NCBI RefSeq assembly: GCF_016613475.2
Contig: NZ_CP071517.1
Coordinates: forward strand, 1,612,001-1,676,000
Length of the DNA: 64,000 nucleotides
Source: Lysobacter arenosi
GTDB taxonomy: Bacteria; Pseudomonadota; Gammaproteobacteria; Xanthomonadales; Xanthomonadaceae
Reading direction: 5' to 3'
Each line of letters starts with the position of its first letter. Within the stretch, counting starts at the first letter, position 1. Below are positions 51,065 through 60,300 of the stretch, one piece after another. The translations under genes were made by a program, and so were the position numbers. The notes beneath the pieces were generated by a model that did no database searches, was not told where the DNA came from, and saw only the letters and a program-made list of their open reading frames with translations.

Positions 51065-51532
51065 GTGGTGAAACTCCTTTGGCTCGCGACGCCCGTCTAC
51101 GCCCACGAAAAAGGTGGGCGCGCGATCGATTGTCGCGTTGATGGCTCCAGCGTTCCCTAAAACCGCGCTGTGAGCGATCGAATTGGACGGCTGCCGGATG
51201 CTCCGGGCCGTGTCTGCGCGACGAAAGACGTGCGGGATAAAAGCCGTGTTGACTGGCCCAATGTCTGGACCAACGGCGGGCATACCTGGGAAACGTACCC
51301 TTGCGGGGAGGCAGCCGTGCGCTGAACGGGGCGGACTCTACGCGAAAGGCGGGTCCGGTGCCAGTCCGGCGGGCCGGGGTGGTTAAGGCGGGGGTGCCGC
51401 TTGCCCTCACCCCAACCCCTCCCCCGCAGGCCGGAGAGGGACTCCAGTGGCGGCGAGGCCCCCACGAGGCGGTGGCGGCGCCTTCCGGCGGTTTGTGCGA
51501 CCCTTCGCCCAAGTCGCATCGGGACGGGATTC
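51065..51532. other. Non-coding region between the helicase and DoxX genes
   Basis: About 470 bp without a supportable gene. It holds the helicase leader with a hairpin CGCCCAC-GAAAAAG-GTGGGCG (51100-51120), which would lie in its 5' UTR, some short AT-rich stretches near 51150-51270 that could hold promoters for both directions, and a degenerate dispersed hairpin element at 51404-51440. Confidence 0.6.
51404..51440. repeat. Dispersed hairpin element, copy 2 (degenerate)
   Basis: CCCTCACCCCAACCCC followed by CTCCCCCGCAGGCCGGAGAGGG. It matches the element at 32547-32570 (with its CCCTCACCCC lead) but the stem has mismatches. Confidence 0.55.
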
Positions 51533-51886
51533 ATGGAGCGAAATGCCGGATGGCTGGCGGGCCGGGTGCTGGTGGCCAGCGTGTTCATCGCCATGGGCAG
51601 CTACCGCCTGCTCGCCTGGGCGGGTGGGGAAGCCATCGGCAGCGCCGCCGTCATCGCCAGCACCGCCGAACTGCTGCTGGGCCTGGCCATGGCCGCCGGC
51701 TGGCAACTGCGCTGGACCGCGACCCTGGCGGCGGTAGCGATGCTGGTCGATGCCCTGGTGTCGCACCCGTTCTGGTCGTTTGAGGGCGCGCAGCGCGGGG
51801 CGCAACTGCTGCACTTCATGAAGAATGTATCGATCATCGGCGGCCTGTTGCTGCTGGCATTCGCCAATCGCCACCGCCACCACTGA
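51533..51886 (+). CDS. DoxX-like membrane protein
   Basis: 117 aa with four short membrane helices (for example LVASVFIAMGSYRLLAW, AELLLGLAMAAGW and VSIIGGLLLLAFA). The arrangement, with a HPFWSFEGAQRGAQLLHFMKNVSIIGG segment, is typical of the DoxX family, small membrane proteins linked to sulfur or redox chemistry in a few cases. Not specific enough to name. Start chosen at 51533 (MERNAGW); the frame is open upstream without support. Next gene LtrA starts 29 bp later on the same strand. Confidence 0.72.
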   Translation: MERNAGWLAGRVLVASVFIAMGSYRLLAWAGGEAIGSAAVIASTAELLLGLAMAAGWQLRWTATLAAVAMLVDALVSHPFWSFEGAQRGAQLLHFMKNVSIIGGLLLLAFANRHRHH

Positions 51887-51915
51887 AAGCCGCCACTTAA
51901 TACCTCGCGTACACG

Positions 51916-53085
51916 ATGACTACTTCTTTGCTGCGCCAGCGCGGCCACCAGGACAGCAGCCGCGTTTCCATGGTCGAGCTGTTCTTCGACCTGGTGTTCG
52001 TGTTCGCGGTCACCCAGCTGTCGCACGCGCTGCTCGCCGATCTGAGCGTGAAGGGCGCCATGCAGACGCTGCTGCTGTTCCTGGCGCTGTGGTGGCTGTG
52101 GATCTTCACTTCGTGGGTGACCAACTGGCTCGACCCGGAGCGCCCGCCGGTGCGGGTGATGCTGTTCGCGCTGATGCTGGCCGGCCTGCTGCTGTCCTCG
52201 TCGATCCCGCAGGCATTCGGCGAGCGCGGACTCGTGTTCGGCGTGGTGTTCGCATCGATGCAGGTCGGACGGACCGTGTTCGTCGCCTGCGTCATGCGCG
52301 GCCACAGCCCGGTGCATTTCCATACGTTCGTCCGCATCGCCTCGTGGATGTCGCTGTCGGCGGTGTTCTGGATCCTCGGCGGCCTCGCCGAAGGCCCCTC
52401 GCGCGCCAGCTACTGGATCGCCGCCGTGGCGATCGAATACATCTCGCCCGCCGTGTACTTCTGGGTGCCGGGACTGGGGCGTTCGACCACCTCCGACTGG
52501 GACGTCGACGGTCATCACCTCGCCGAGCGCTGTGGACTGTTCGTCATCATCGCCCTGGGCGAATCGATCCTCGTCACCGGCGCGACGTTCGCGGGCCTGG
52601 CCTGGACGGCCGTGACGGTCACCGCCTTCGTCAGCGCCTTCCTCGGCAGCGTGGCGATGTGGTGGATCTATTTCGACAGCGGCGCCGAACGCGCCAGCCA
52701 TCGCATTTCGCATTCCGACGATCCGGGCCGCCAGGCGCGGCTGATCTATACCTACCTGCACCTGCTGATCGTCGGCGGCGTGATCGTCTGCGCGGTCGCC
52801 GACGAACTGGTGCTCACTCACCCCCAGCACGCCACCGATGCCGGCCTGGCCGCGATCCTCGGCGGACCGGCGCTGTATCTGGTCGGCAACGCACTGTTCA
52901 AGTGGGCCAGCTACGAGCGCCGCTCGCCGCCGCTGTCGCATTGCGCCGGGCTGGTGCTGCTGGCCGCGCTGACGCCGATGGCCATTTCGCTGCATCTGTC
53001 GGCGCTCGCCGTAGGCGTGGCGACGACAGTGGTGCTGGTGATGGTGGCCGTGTGGGAAACGATTGCGCTGCGACGGGCGCCCTGA
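51916..53085 (+). CDS. Low temperature requirement protein A (LtrA) family
   Basis: 389 aa with about ten membrane helices. Signatures: MVELFFDLVFVFAVTQLSHAL at the start, WWLWIFTSWVTNWLDPE, and HLAERCGLFVIIALGESILV. Named from a Listeria gene needed for growth in cold; the biochemical role is unknown. Its stop codon directly abuts the stop of the convergent MBL ribonuclease gene. Confidence 0.93.
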   Translation: MTTSLLRQRGHQDSSRVSMVELFFDLVFVFAVTQLSHALLADLSVKGAMQTLLLFLALWWLWIFTSWVTNWLDPERPPVRVMLFALMLAGLLLSSSIPQAFGERGLVFGVVFASMQVGRTVFVACVMRGHSPVHFHTFVRIASWMSLSAVFWILGGLAEGPSRASYWIAAVAIEYISPAVYFWVPGLGRSTTSDWDVDGHHLAERCGLFVIIALGESILVTGATFAGLAWTAVTVTAFVSAFLGSVAMWWIYFDSGAERASHRISHSDDPGRQARLIYTYLHLLIVGGVIVCAVADELVLTHPQHATDAGLAAILGGPALYLVGNALFKWASYERRSPPLSHCAGLVLLAALTPMAISLHLSALAVGVATTVVLVMVAVWETIALRRAP

Positions 53086-54459
53086 TCAGACCTCCAGCAC
53101 CATCCCCGGCCGCGCAAGCACCGCCTGCACCCCATAACGCTCGCCGATTTCCCCGGCCAGCGCCTCGCGTGCCTTGTCCTCGCCGTGCACCAGCGCCAGC
53201 GGCGGATGACCTTCGATCGCGCCGTACCACTCCATCAGGCCGCGCTGGTCGGTGTGCGCCGACAATCCGCCGACCGTGTGGCGCTGCGCATTGACCCGCA
53301 CGTCGGAGCCGTGGATGCGCGCCCATGAAGCGCCATCGACCAGCCTGCGCCCAAGCGTGCCTTCGGCCTGGTAACCGACGAACACCACGTGCGTCTGCCT
53401 TCTGTCCAGGCGGTGGCGGAAGTGGTGCAGGATGCGCCCGGCATTGGCCATGCCGGAACCGGCAATGACTATCGCGCCGCGTTCGATGCGGTTGATCGCC
53501 ATCGACTCCTCGCGTGAGGCGGTGATGTGCAGGTTCGGCAGGCGGAACGGATTGGGCTTGTCCTGCCAGACGCGCCGCGCGTCCTCGTCGAACAGTTCGG
53601 CGTGGCGGTCATAGATGTCGACCACCTTCGCTGCCATCGGGCTGTCGAGGAAGATCTGCCAGCGCGCCAGCTCCCACTCGTCCCAATGCCGCGCGAACCA
53701 GTACAGCAGCTCCTGGCTGCGCCCGACCGCGAAGGCGGGGATGAGGACGTTGCCGCTCTCGTGCCAGGCCTTGTCGAGGATGCCGCCCAGTTCGCGGATG
53801 GTCTCGGCACGGTCGCGATGCAGGCGATCGCCGTAAGTGGATTCCATCAGCACCAGGTCGGCGCGGTCGATGGTCGCCGGATCGCGCAGGATAGGTGTCC
53901 CCTTGGGACCGAGGTCGCCGGAGAACACCAGCTTGCGGCCATCGGCCCACACCTCCACGCTCGATGAGCCCAGGATATGGCCGGCTTCGCGGAATGCGAT
54001 ATCGATGCCCGGCAGCACTTCGCTGCGCTGGTCGTACGGCAACGTGCGCACCTGCTTCATCGCCGCCTGCACGTCGTCGCGCGTGTACAGCGGCAGCACC
54101 TCGGCCTCGCCATGGCGGCGATGGCGGTTGGCACGCTCGGCATCGCCTTCCTGGATCGAGGCGGCATCGAGCAGCATCACCGGCATCAGCTCGGCAGTGG
54201 CTTGCTGCGCGTAGATCGGGCCCTTGAAGCCGCGGCGTACCAGCAGTGGTACGCGACCGATGTGGTCGATGTGGGCATGGCTGATGACCAGCGCATCGAG
54301 CGCGGCCGGATCGAACGGGAACGTCTCGTGGTTGCGCCGCTCGGCCTCCGGGCTGCCCTGGATCAGGCCGCAGTCGAGCAGCAGCCTGCGGCCCGCCGCT
54401 TCGACCTCGTGCAGCGAGCCGGTGACCTCGCCCGCCGCCCCATGGAAATGCACGCGCAT
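53086..54459 (-). CDS. MBL-fold beta-CASP ribonuclease
   Basis: 457 aa from the ATG at 54459. The metallo-beta-lactamase core shows HFHGAAGEVTGS, ISHAHIDHIGRVP (HxHxDH at 61-66), and FREAGHILGSSSVEV. The beta-CASP part has LIPAFAVGRSQELLYW, SGMANAGRILHHF and the RMMBL tail with VGGLSAHTDQRGLMEW. This is the archaeal-CPSF/RNase-J-like clade found in many bacteria, probably an RNA exo- or endonuclease; substrates unknown. Its last codon is TGA overlapping the palindrome TGATCA shared with LtrA's stop. Confidence 0.92.
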   Translation of the reverse strand: MRVHFHGAAGEVTGSLHEVEAAGRRLLLDCGLIQGSPEAERRNHETFPFDPAALDALVISHAHIDHIGRVPLLVRRGFKGPIYAQQATAELMPVMLLDAASIQEGDAERANRHRRHGEAEVLPLYTRDDVQAAMKQVRTLPYDQRSEVLPGIDIAFREAGHILGSSSVEVWADGRKLVFSGDLGPKGTPILRDPATIDRADLVLMESTYGDRLHRDRAETIRELGGILDKAWHESGNVLIPAFAVGRSQELLYWFARHWDEWELARWQIFLDSPMAAKVVDIYDRHAELFDEDARRVWQDKPNPFRLPNLHITASREESMAINRIERGAIVIAGSGMANAGRILHHFRHRLDRRQTHVVFVGYQAEGTLGRRLVDGASWARIHGSDVRVNAQRHTVGGLSAHTDQRGLMEWYGAIEGHPPLALVHGEDKAREALAGEIGERYGVQAVLARPGMVLEV

Positions 54460-54604
54460 CGCCGCATCCTTTGCCGATAGTGGTGACAGGCGAAACCTAG
54501 CATGGGCGCTGGCAGGCTCCGTGATCGCGGGCCGCCCGCAGCACGACAAACCCGGCCACAATTGCTGCCTGCCCGCTTTGCCGCCCGATCCGAGAAGTCC
54601 CCCG

Positions 54605-56056
54605 ATGACCAAGCCCCTGCTGTCCTCCGCCCTCGCCCTCGCCCTGGTCCTGGCCAGCGGCACGGTCCATGCTGCCGAGCGCGTCGACCTGCTGGTTCGC
54701 GATGCGACCGTGATCGACGTCGTCGACGGCAAGCGTCGCCCGCATCAGGCGATCGCGGTACGCGGCGCACGCATCGTCGCGATCGTCGACGAGGCCCGCG
54801 CCGGTCGCTTCGATGCCGCGCAGACGGTCGATGCCAGCGGCAAGTTCGCGATCCCCGGCCTGTGGGACATGCACGTGCATTTCGGCGGCGGCGAGGCCCT
54901 GATCGAAGAGAATCGCAACCTGTTGCCGCTGTACGTCGCCCATGGCATCACCGCCGTGCGTGACGCCGCCGGCGACCTCAGCCCGAGCGTCTTCGAATGG
55001 CGCACCGCCACCGCCGCCGGCACGCTCCTCGGGCCCAGGATCTTCACGTCCGGTCCGAAGATCGAAGGCTACAAGTCGATCTGGCCCGGCGACCTGGAGA
55101 TCGGTTCGATCGCCGAACTGAACCAGGCGCTCGACAAGCTGCAAGGCTGGAAGGTCGACTTCGTCAAGATCACCGACAACACGCTGTCGCCCGAACTGTT
55201 CATGGCCGCGGTGAAGGAAGCCGGACGTCGTGGCCTGAAGACCTCCGCGCACGTGCCCTACCCGATCACCATCGATGAAGTCAGCGCCGCCGGGCTGAGT
55301 TCGGTCGAACACATCGACTACGCCTTCAAGGCTGGCTCGCCGAAGGAGAAGGCGCTCGGCGAAGCGATCGCCCGCGGCGAGATGACCAGCCGCGATGCCT
55401 GGACGCAGTGGAACGCCACCTTTGACGTGAAGCTGGCCAAGGCGACCTACGCGCGCATGGCGCAGCGCGGGACGGCGGTGACGCCCACGCTCAACGGCAG
55501 CGAGGTCGTGGCCTTCCTCGACCAGGACGACCACCGCAACGACGACTACCTCAAGTACATCGGCCCGGGCCTGCAGGCGACCTACACCTGGCGCGTCGAG
55601 CGCGCGGCCAAGGACGACGCGGCGGCGATTGCCGCGCGCCACCTGCGCTTCGAACGCAACGCCTCGGTGCTGCCGCTGCTGCAGCAGGCGGGGGTGACGA
55701 TCCTGGCCGGCACCGATGCCGGCTTCCTCAACTCGTACAACTACCCCGGCATCGGCCTGCACGACGAACTGGCGCTGCTGGTGAAGTACGGCCTGACGCC
55801 GCTGCAGGCGCTGCAGGCGGCGACCATCAACGGCGCCCGTTTCCTCGGTCACGACGACAGCAATGGCACGCTGGCCGCGGGCAAGGCCGCCGACATCGTC
55901 CTGCTCGACGCCGACCCGTTGCTGGACATCGCCGCGACCCGCCGCATCGACACGGTGGTGATGAAGGGCCAGGCCTACGACCGCAGCCATCTGGACGCGA
56001 TGCTGGCCGACGTGGAGGCGCGGGTGGCCGCGCAGCAGGCGCAGGCGAAGCCTTAA
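54605..56056 (+). CDS. Secreted amidohydrolase
   Basis: 483 aa with a Sec signal peptide (1-23, ending VHAAE). Amidohydrolase-superfamily metal motifs: LWDMHVHFGGG (HxH), FVKITDNTL with the bridging Lys, TSAHVPYP, SSVEHIDY and LAGTDAGF. It is a different branch from the amidohydrolase at 35581 (larger, with an AFKAGSPKEKALG insert). Substrate unknown. The final codons AAGCCTTAA are followed by a 19-base repeat of themselves. Divergent from the MBL ribonuclease. Confidence 0.88.
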   Translation: MTKPLLSSALALALVLASGTVHAAERVDLLVRDATVIDVVDGKRRPHQAIAVRGARIVAIVDEARAGRFDAAQTVDASGKFAIPGLWDMHVHFGGGEALIEENRNLLPLYVAHGITAVRDAAGDLSPSVFEWRTATAAGTLLGPRIFTSGPKIEGYKSIWPGDLEIGSIAELNQALDKLQGWKVDFVKITDNTLSPELFMAAVKEAGRRGLKTSAHVPYPITIDEVSAAGLSSVEHIDYAFKAGSPKEKALGEAIARGEMTSRDAWTQWNATFDVKLAKATYARMAQRGTAVTPTLNGSEVVAFLDQDDHRNDDYLKYIGPGLQATYTWRVERAAKDDAAAIAARHLRFERNASVLPLLQQAGVTILAGTDAGFLNSYNYPGIGLHDELALLVKYGLTPLQALQAATINGARFLGHDDSNGTLAAGKAADIVLLDADPLLDIAATRRIDTVVMKGQAYDRSHLDAMLADVEARVAAQQAQAKP

Positions 56057-56081
56057 AAACCACAGGCGAAGCCTTAAAAAC
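56042..56081 (+). repeat. 19-base direct repeat at the amidohydrolase 3' end
   Basis: CAGGCGAAGCCTTAAAAAC occurs at 56042-56060 and 56063-56081 (21-base period). The first copy contains the stop codon; the second duplicates it in the intergenic space before the Rieske gene. Confidence 0.85.
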
Positions 56082-56108
56082 AGGGAGCGGTGGGGGCATA
56101 CTTGGCCC

Positions 56109-57197
56109 ATGAACCGCCCCGACCTGCTCGACGCCGCCACCCTCGCCGCCCAGCCGGCGGAGCGTGCCACCTCCCTCGCCGCGCGCTACTACGCCGACCC
56201 GGCGACCGTGGCGCTGGACCGCGAACGGATCTTCGACCGCGGCTGGCAGATCCTGGCCCATGTCTGCCAGCTGCAGAACGCCGGCGACCACGTCGTCGGT
56301 GACTTCAATGGCCTGCCGGTGATCGCCGTGCGCGGCGCCGACGGCGAGATCCGCGTCTTCCATAACGTCTGCCGTCATCGTGCCGGCCCGCTGGCCGCCT
56401 GCGACGGCCTGGCGGCCAAGTCGCTGCGCTGCCGCTACCACGGCTGGACCTACACCCTCGACGGCACATTGCGATCCGCACCGGAGATGGGCACCGCGCC
56501 CGACTTCAACGTCGCCGACATCAAGCTGCCGCAGCTGGCGGTGCGCGTGTGGCAGGGGCTGGTGTTCGCCGCGGTCGATGCCGAACACGCGATCGACTTC
56601 GATGCCATGGTCGCCGGCATCGACGAGCGCGTCGGCGCCGATCGTCACCTGGAAAACTACGGCCACCACCGCCGCGTCGGCTACGACATCAACTGCAACT
56701 GGAAGATCTACATCGACAACTACCTGGAGGGTTACCACGTGCCGCACGTGCACCCCGGGTTGAACAAGTTGCTGGACTACCGCAGCTACACGACCGATAC
56801 CCACGAGTGGTATTCGCTGCAGTTCAGCCCGCTGGAGAGCGGCGACGACCTGTATGGCAGCGGCGACGCGCTGTACTACTGGATCTGGCCGAACACGATG
56901 CTCAACATCGTCCCCGGCCGCCTGCAGACCAACCGTGTGATCGCCAAGGGCGTGGACAAGTGCCGCGTCGAGTTCGACTTCTATTACGCGATGGACGAAT
57001 CCGAGGAGGCCGCGGCGCGACGCCTCGCCGACCTCAACTTCAGCGATGAAGTGCAGTTCGAGGACCTCACCATCTGCGAGGACGTGCAGCGCGGCATGGC
57101 ATCGGGCTCATACCAGCCGGGCCGCTTGAACCCGCTGCGCGAGAACGCGGTGCATCACTTCCATGAGCTGCTGCGACGGGTGTATCGCGAGGCGTAG
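56109..57197 (+). CDS. Rieske non-heme iron oxygenase (choline-monooxygenase-like)
   Basis: 362 aa. Rieske [2Fe-2S] ligands: C88-x-H90 and C108-x2-H111 (VCRHRAGPL and CRYHGW). The mononuclear iron site is NYLEGYHVPHVH (E207 region, H210 and H215). The overall sequence resembles ring-hydroxylating or carnitine/choline-type oxygenase alpha subunits; the substrate is unknown and no reductase gene is adjacent. The 3' 280 bp exist again, degraded, at 63576-63823. Confidence 0.9.
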   Translation: MNRPDLLDAATLAAQPAERATSLAARYYADPATVALDRERIFDRGWQILAHVCQLQNAGDHVVGDFNGLPVIAVRGADGEIRVFHNVCRHRAGPLAACDGLAAKSLRCRYHGWTYTLDGTLRSAPEMGTAPDFNVADIKLPQLAVRVWQGLVFAAVDAEHAIDFDAMVAGIDERVGADRHLENYGHHRRVGYDINCNWKIYIDNYLEGYHVPHVHPGLNKLLDYRSYTTDTHEWYSLQFSPLESGDDLYGSGDALYYWIWPNTMLNIVPGRLQTNRVIAKGVDKCRVEFDFYYAMDESEEAAARRLADLNFSDEVQFEDLTICEDVQRGMASGSYQPGRLNPLRENAVHHFHELLRRVYREA

Positions 57198-57205
57198 ACC
57201 CCGAC

Positions 57206-57225
57206 ATCCCCGCGCAGGCGGGGAT
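57206..57225. repeat. Small hairpin after the Rieske gene
   Basis: ATCCCCGC-GCAG-GCGGGGAT, an 8-bp perfect stem, 9 bases past the stop codon. It resembles dispersed ATCCCCGC/GCGGGGAT repeats of Proteobacteria. Confidence 0.5.
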
Positions 57226-57286
57226 CCTCCACGCGGCGCTCGACGCTGCAGCCGGGCACATCGCAGTACAACGCCTTCCTGAAAAG

Positions 57287-57314
57287 AAAACGGGGCGGAA
57301 GACCGCCCCGTTTT
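57287..57314. terminator. Bidirectional rho-independent terminator
   Basis: A 12-bp perfect stem (AAAACGGGGCGG / CCGCCCCGTTTT) with an AAGA loop, flanked by A- and T-rich sequence, between the convergent Rieske and adhesin genes. Confidence 0.92.
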
Positions 57315-57354
57315 CGTCTACTCCGGATGCCTCCGGAAGGTGTGGCCTGTGTCC

Positions 57355-60300
57355 TTACAGCGCGTGGCCGAAACCGATGCCGATGGACTGCTCGTGGCCA
57401 CTGATCGCCCCGCCGAAGCTGATCCGGCTCTGCTTGCCAATCGGCTTGGCGTAGCCGACCGAGATGGCGCCGTGTCCTTCCTCCGAACCCAGGCCAACAC
57501 CAAAGGCACCGGCCCTGTTGCCGACGCTGGCCGCGGCGGCGCTTGAGGTCATCTGCGCTTCGGCCATCGACAGGGCACCCACCTGGCTGATGCGGCGATC
57601 CTGGTTCATCAGCCTGCGGTCAATCTTCTGCATTCCGCCCCACACGTCGTCCATGCGCTGATCGGTGTAGGCGTTGGCCTGCGAGATCACATCGGTGTTG
57701 GAGCGGGCGAGGCGATCATTGAGCTGGGAGACGTTGACGGCATCGTAGTCGGATGCACCGTCAGCGACGTTGTGCAATGCCACCGGCTTCGCCTGACGTT
57801 CACCGCATCGGTGTCGGCCTTGCCGGCCGCCACGCCCGTCAGCACGCGGTCGCCTGCCGTGCCGGTGAAGTTCACCGAGGTTCCGTCCGTCGCCTTGCCC
57901 ACCGTCAGCTGCTCGCCAGGAGCGGCCTGCTGCACCAGGCCAACGGCACCGGTGTTGATCTGGCTGGTCAGGTTGGTGACGTTCGACTCGACGTTGCCGA
58001 TGCGCACCGAGTTGTCGTAGACACGACCATCGATGTTGCCGATGGCGGCTTCAACACCGGTGACCTGCGAAGTGCTGCCGTTGGGATTGGTGACCGTGTA
58101 GACCGGTGCCGAGATCGTGCCATCGGTGTTGACCACCGAACCACCACCCAGCGCGGTCGACACCGACTGGCCCAGACCGTGCAACTGGCTGCCATTGACC
58201 GCATCGGTGCTGGTGGCCGAGACCGACCCGGCGGCGACACCGCTGAGCTTGCGTGCTTCGCCCGCCGAGTTGGTAAAGCTGACCTCGCTGCCGTCGGTGT
58301 CCTTGCCCACCGTCAGCTTCTGGCCAGCGCCTGCCTGCTGCACCAGACCGATGGTGCCGTTGTTGATGCTGGTGCTGATGTTGGAGATGGCCGTGGTGTT
58401 CTGCGTGGTGCGGCCATCGATATTGGTGATGGCATCGCCAACGTTGTGCACCGTGGTGGTGCTGCCGTCGATGTTGGTCACCGTGTAGTTCGGCTGGGTG
58501 ATCGTCCCATCCGGATTGACCGTCGAGCCGCCACCCAGGGCGCCGGCCGTCGTGCTGGCCAGGCCATAGAGCTGCGAACCGTTGACCGCATCCGTCGAGG
58601 TCGCGTTGACCGTGCCAGCGGCGACATTGGTGATCTTGTTGGTGGCCACGCCGCCATGCGAAGCGCTGAACGCCCCGGCGGCGGAATCCCACAACAGCGC
58701 ATCCTTGCTCAGACCGGTGATGCTGGAGTTGATGCCGTCGATCGCCGTGGTGTTCGCCGTCACCTGCTGGTTGGTGGCATACAGCTGCGAACCGTTCACC
58801 GCATCCGTCGAGGTACCGCTCAGCCTGCCAGCGGCCACATTGGTGACGGTGCGCTCACTGCCCGCCGAACCCACCGAGACGGTGCCGGCCGGCGCCGTGC
58901 CGGCGAAGCTGTAGTTCGTGCCGCCAATCGTCGCGCTGGAGGTACCCACCGCCACGTCCGTCACCGAGTTGGAGCCCAGTGCGACATCGTTCTGGTTGTT
59001 GGCAACGGCGTTGCCGCCAATGGCCACGCTGTCGGTACCGAGCGCCTGGCTGTCGGCCAGCGTCGAATTGGTATGGAAATACTTGATGCCACCGCCGTTG
59101 ACGATGCTGTTGATCGTCGTGGTGTTCTGCGTGGTGCGGCCATCGATATTGGTGATGGCATCGCCAACGTTGTGCACCGTGGTGGTGCTGCCGTCGATGT
59201 TGGTCACCGTATAGTTCGGCGCGGTAATCGACCCATCCGGGTTGACCGTCGAACTGCCACCCAGGGCGACGGCCGTCGTGCTGGCCAGGCCAGAGAGCTG
59301 CGAACCGTTGACCGCATCCGTCGAGGCCGTGTCGACCGTGCCAGCCGCGACATTGGTGATCTTGTTGGTAGCCACGCCGCCATGCGAAGCGCTGAACGCC
59401 CCGGCGGCAGAATCCCACAACAGCGCATCCTTGGTCAGGCCGGTGATGCTGGTGTTGATGTTGTTGATTGCCGTGGTGTTGCCTGCAACCTGCTGGTTGG
59501 TGGCATACAGCTGCGAGCCGTTCACCGCATCCGTCGAGGTCGAGGTCAGATCACCGGCCGCAACATTGGTGACCTTGTTGGTGGCCACGCCGCCATGCGC
59601 AGCGCTGAACGCCCCGGCGGCAGAATCCCACAACAGCGCATCCTTGCTCAGACCGGTGATGCTGGTGTTGATGTTGTTGATGGCCGTGGTGTTCTGCGTG
59701 GTGCGGCCATCGATATTGGTGATGGCATCGCCAACGTTGTGCACCGTGGTGGTGCTGCCGTCGATGTTGGTCACCGTATAGCTCGGCGCGGTGATCGACC
59801 CATCCGGGTTGACCGTCGAACTGCCACCCAGGGCGACGGCCGTCGTGCTGGCCAGGGCAGAGAGCTGCGAACCGTTGACCGCATCCGTCGAGGTCGTGTC
59901 GACCGTGCCAGCCGCGACATTGGTGACCTTGTTGCCGCCCATGCTCACGGTCTGGCCAGCGCCGACGGTCAGGCCGCCATTGGCGGTGACCATGCCGGCG
60001 AAGCTCGGGTTGTCGACCACGCCATAGGTGATGGTGCTGCCGCTGCGGGCCACCGTCGCATTGGTGCCGGCTGCGTAGGTCACCGTGCCGCCCGGGGCGA
60101 TGTTCTGGCTGGTCGCACCGGCGTCGGCGCTGATGTTGAAGCCCAAACCGCCGGAGGTGGTGAGGTTTCCAAGAGCCTGGTCGATACGGCCCAAGGCGCT
60201 GCCGACATCGCCGAGCGAGCCGGTCTGACCGGTGATCGTGTTGGCCTTGGTGAGCGTGTAGCTCGGTGCCGAGATCGCGCCGGTCGTGGTGTTGTAGCTC

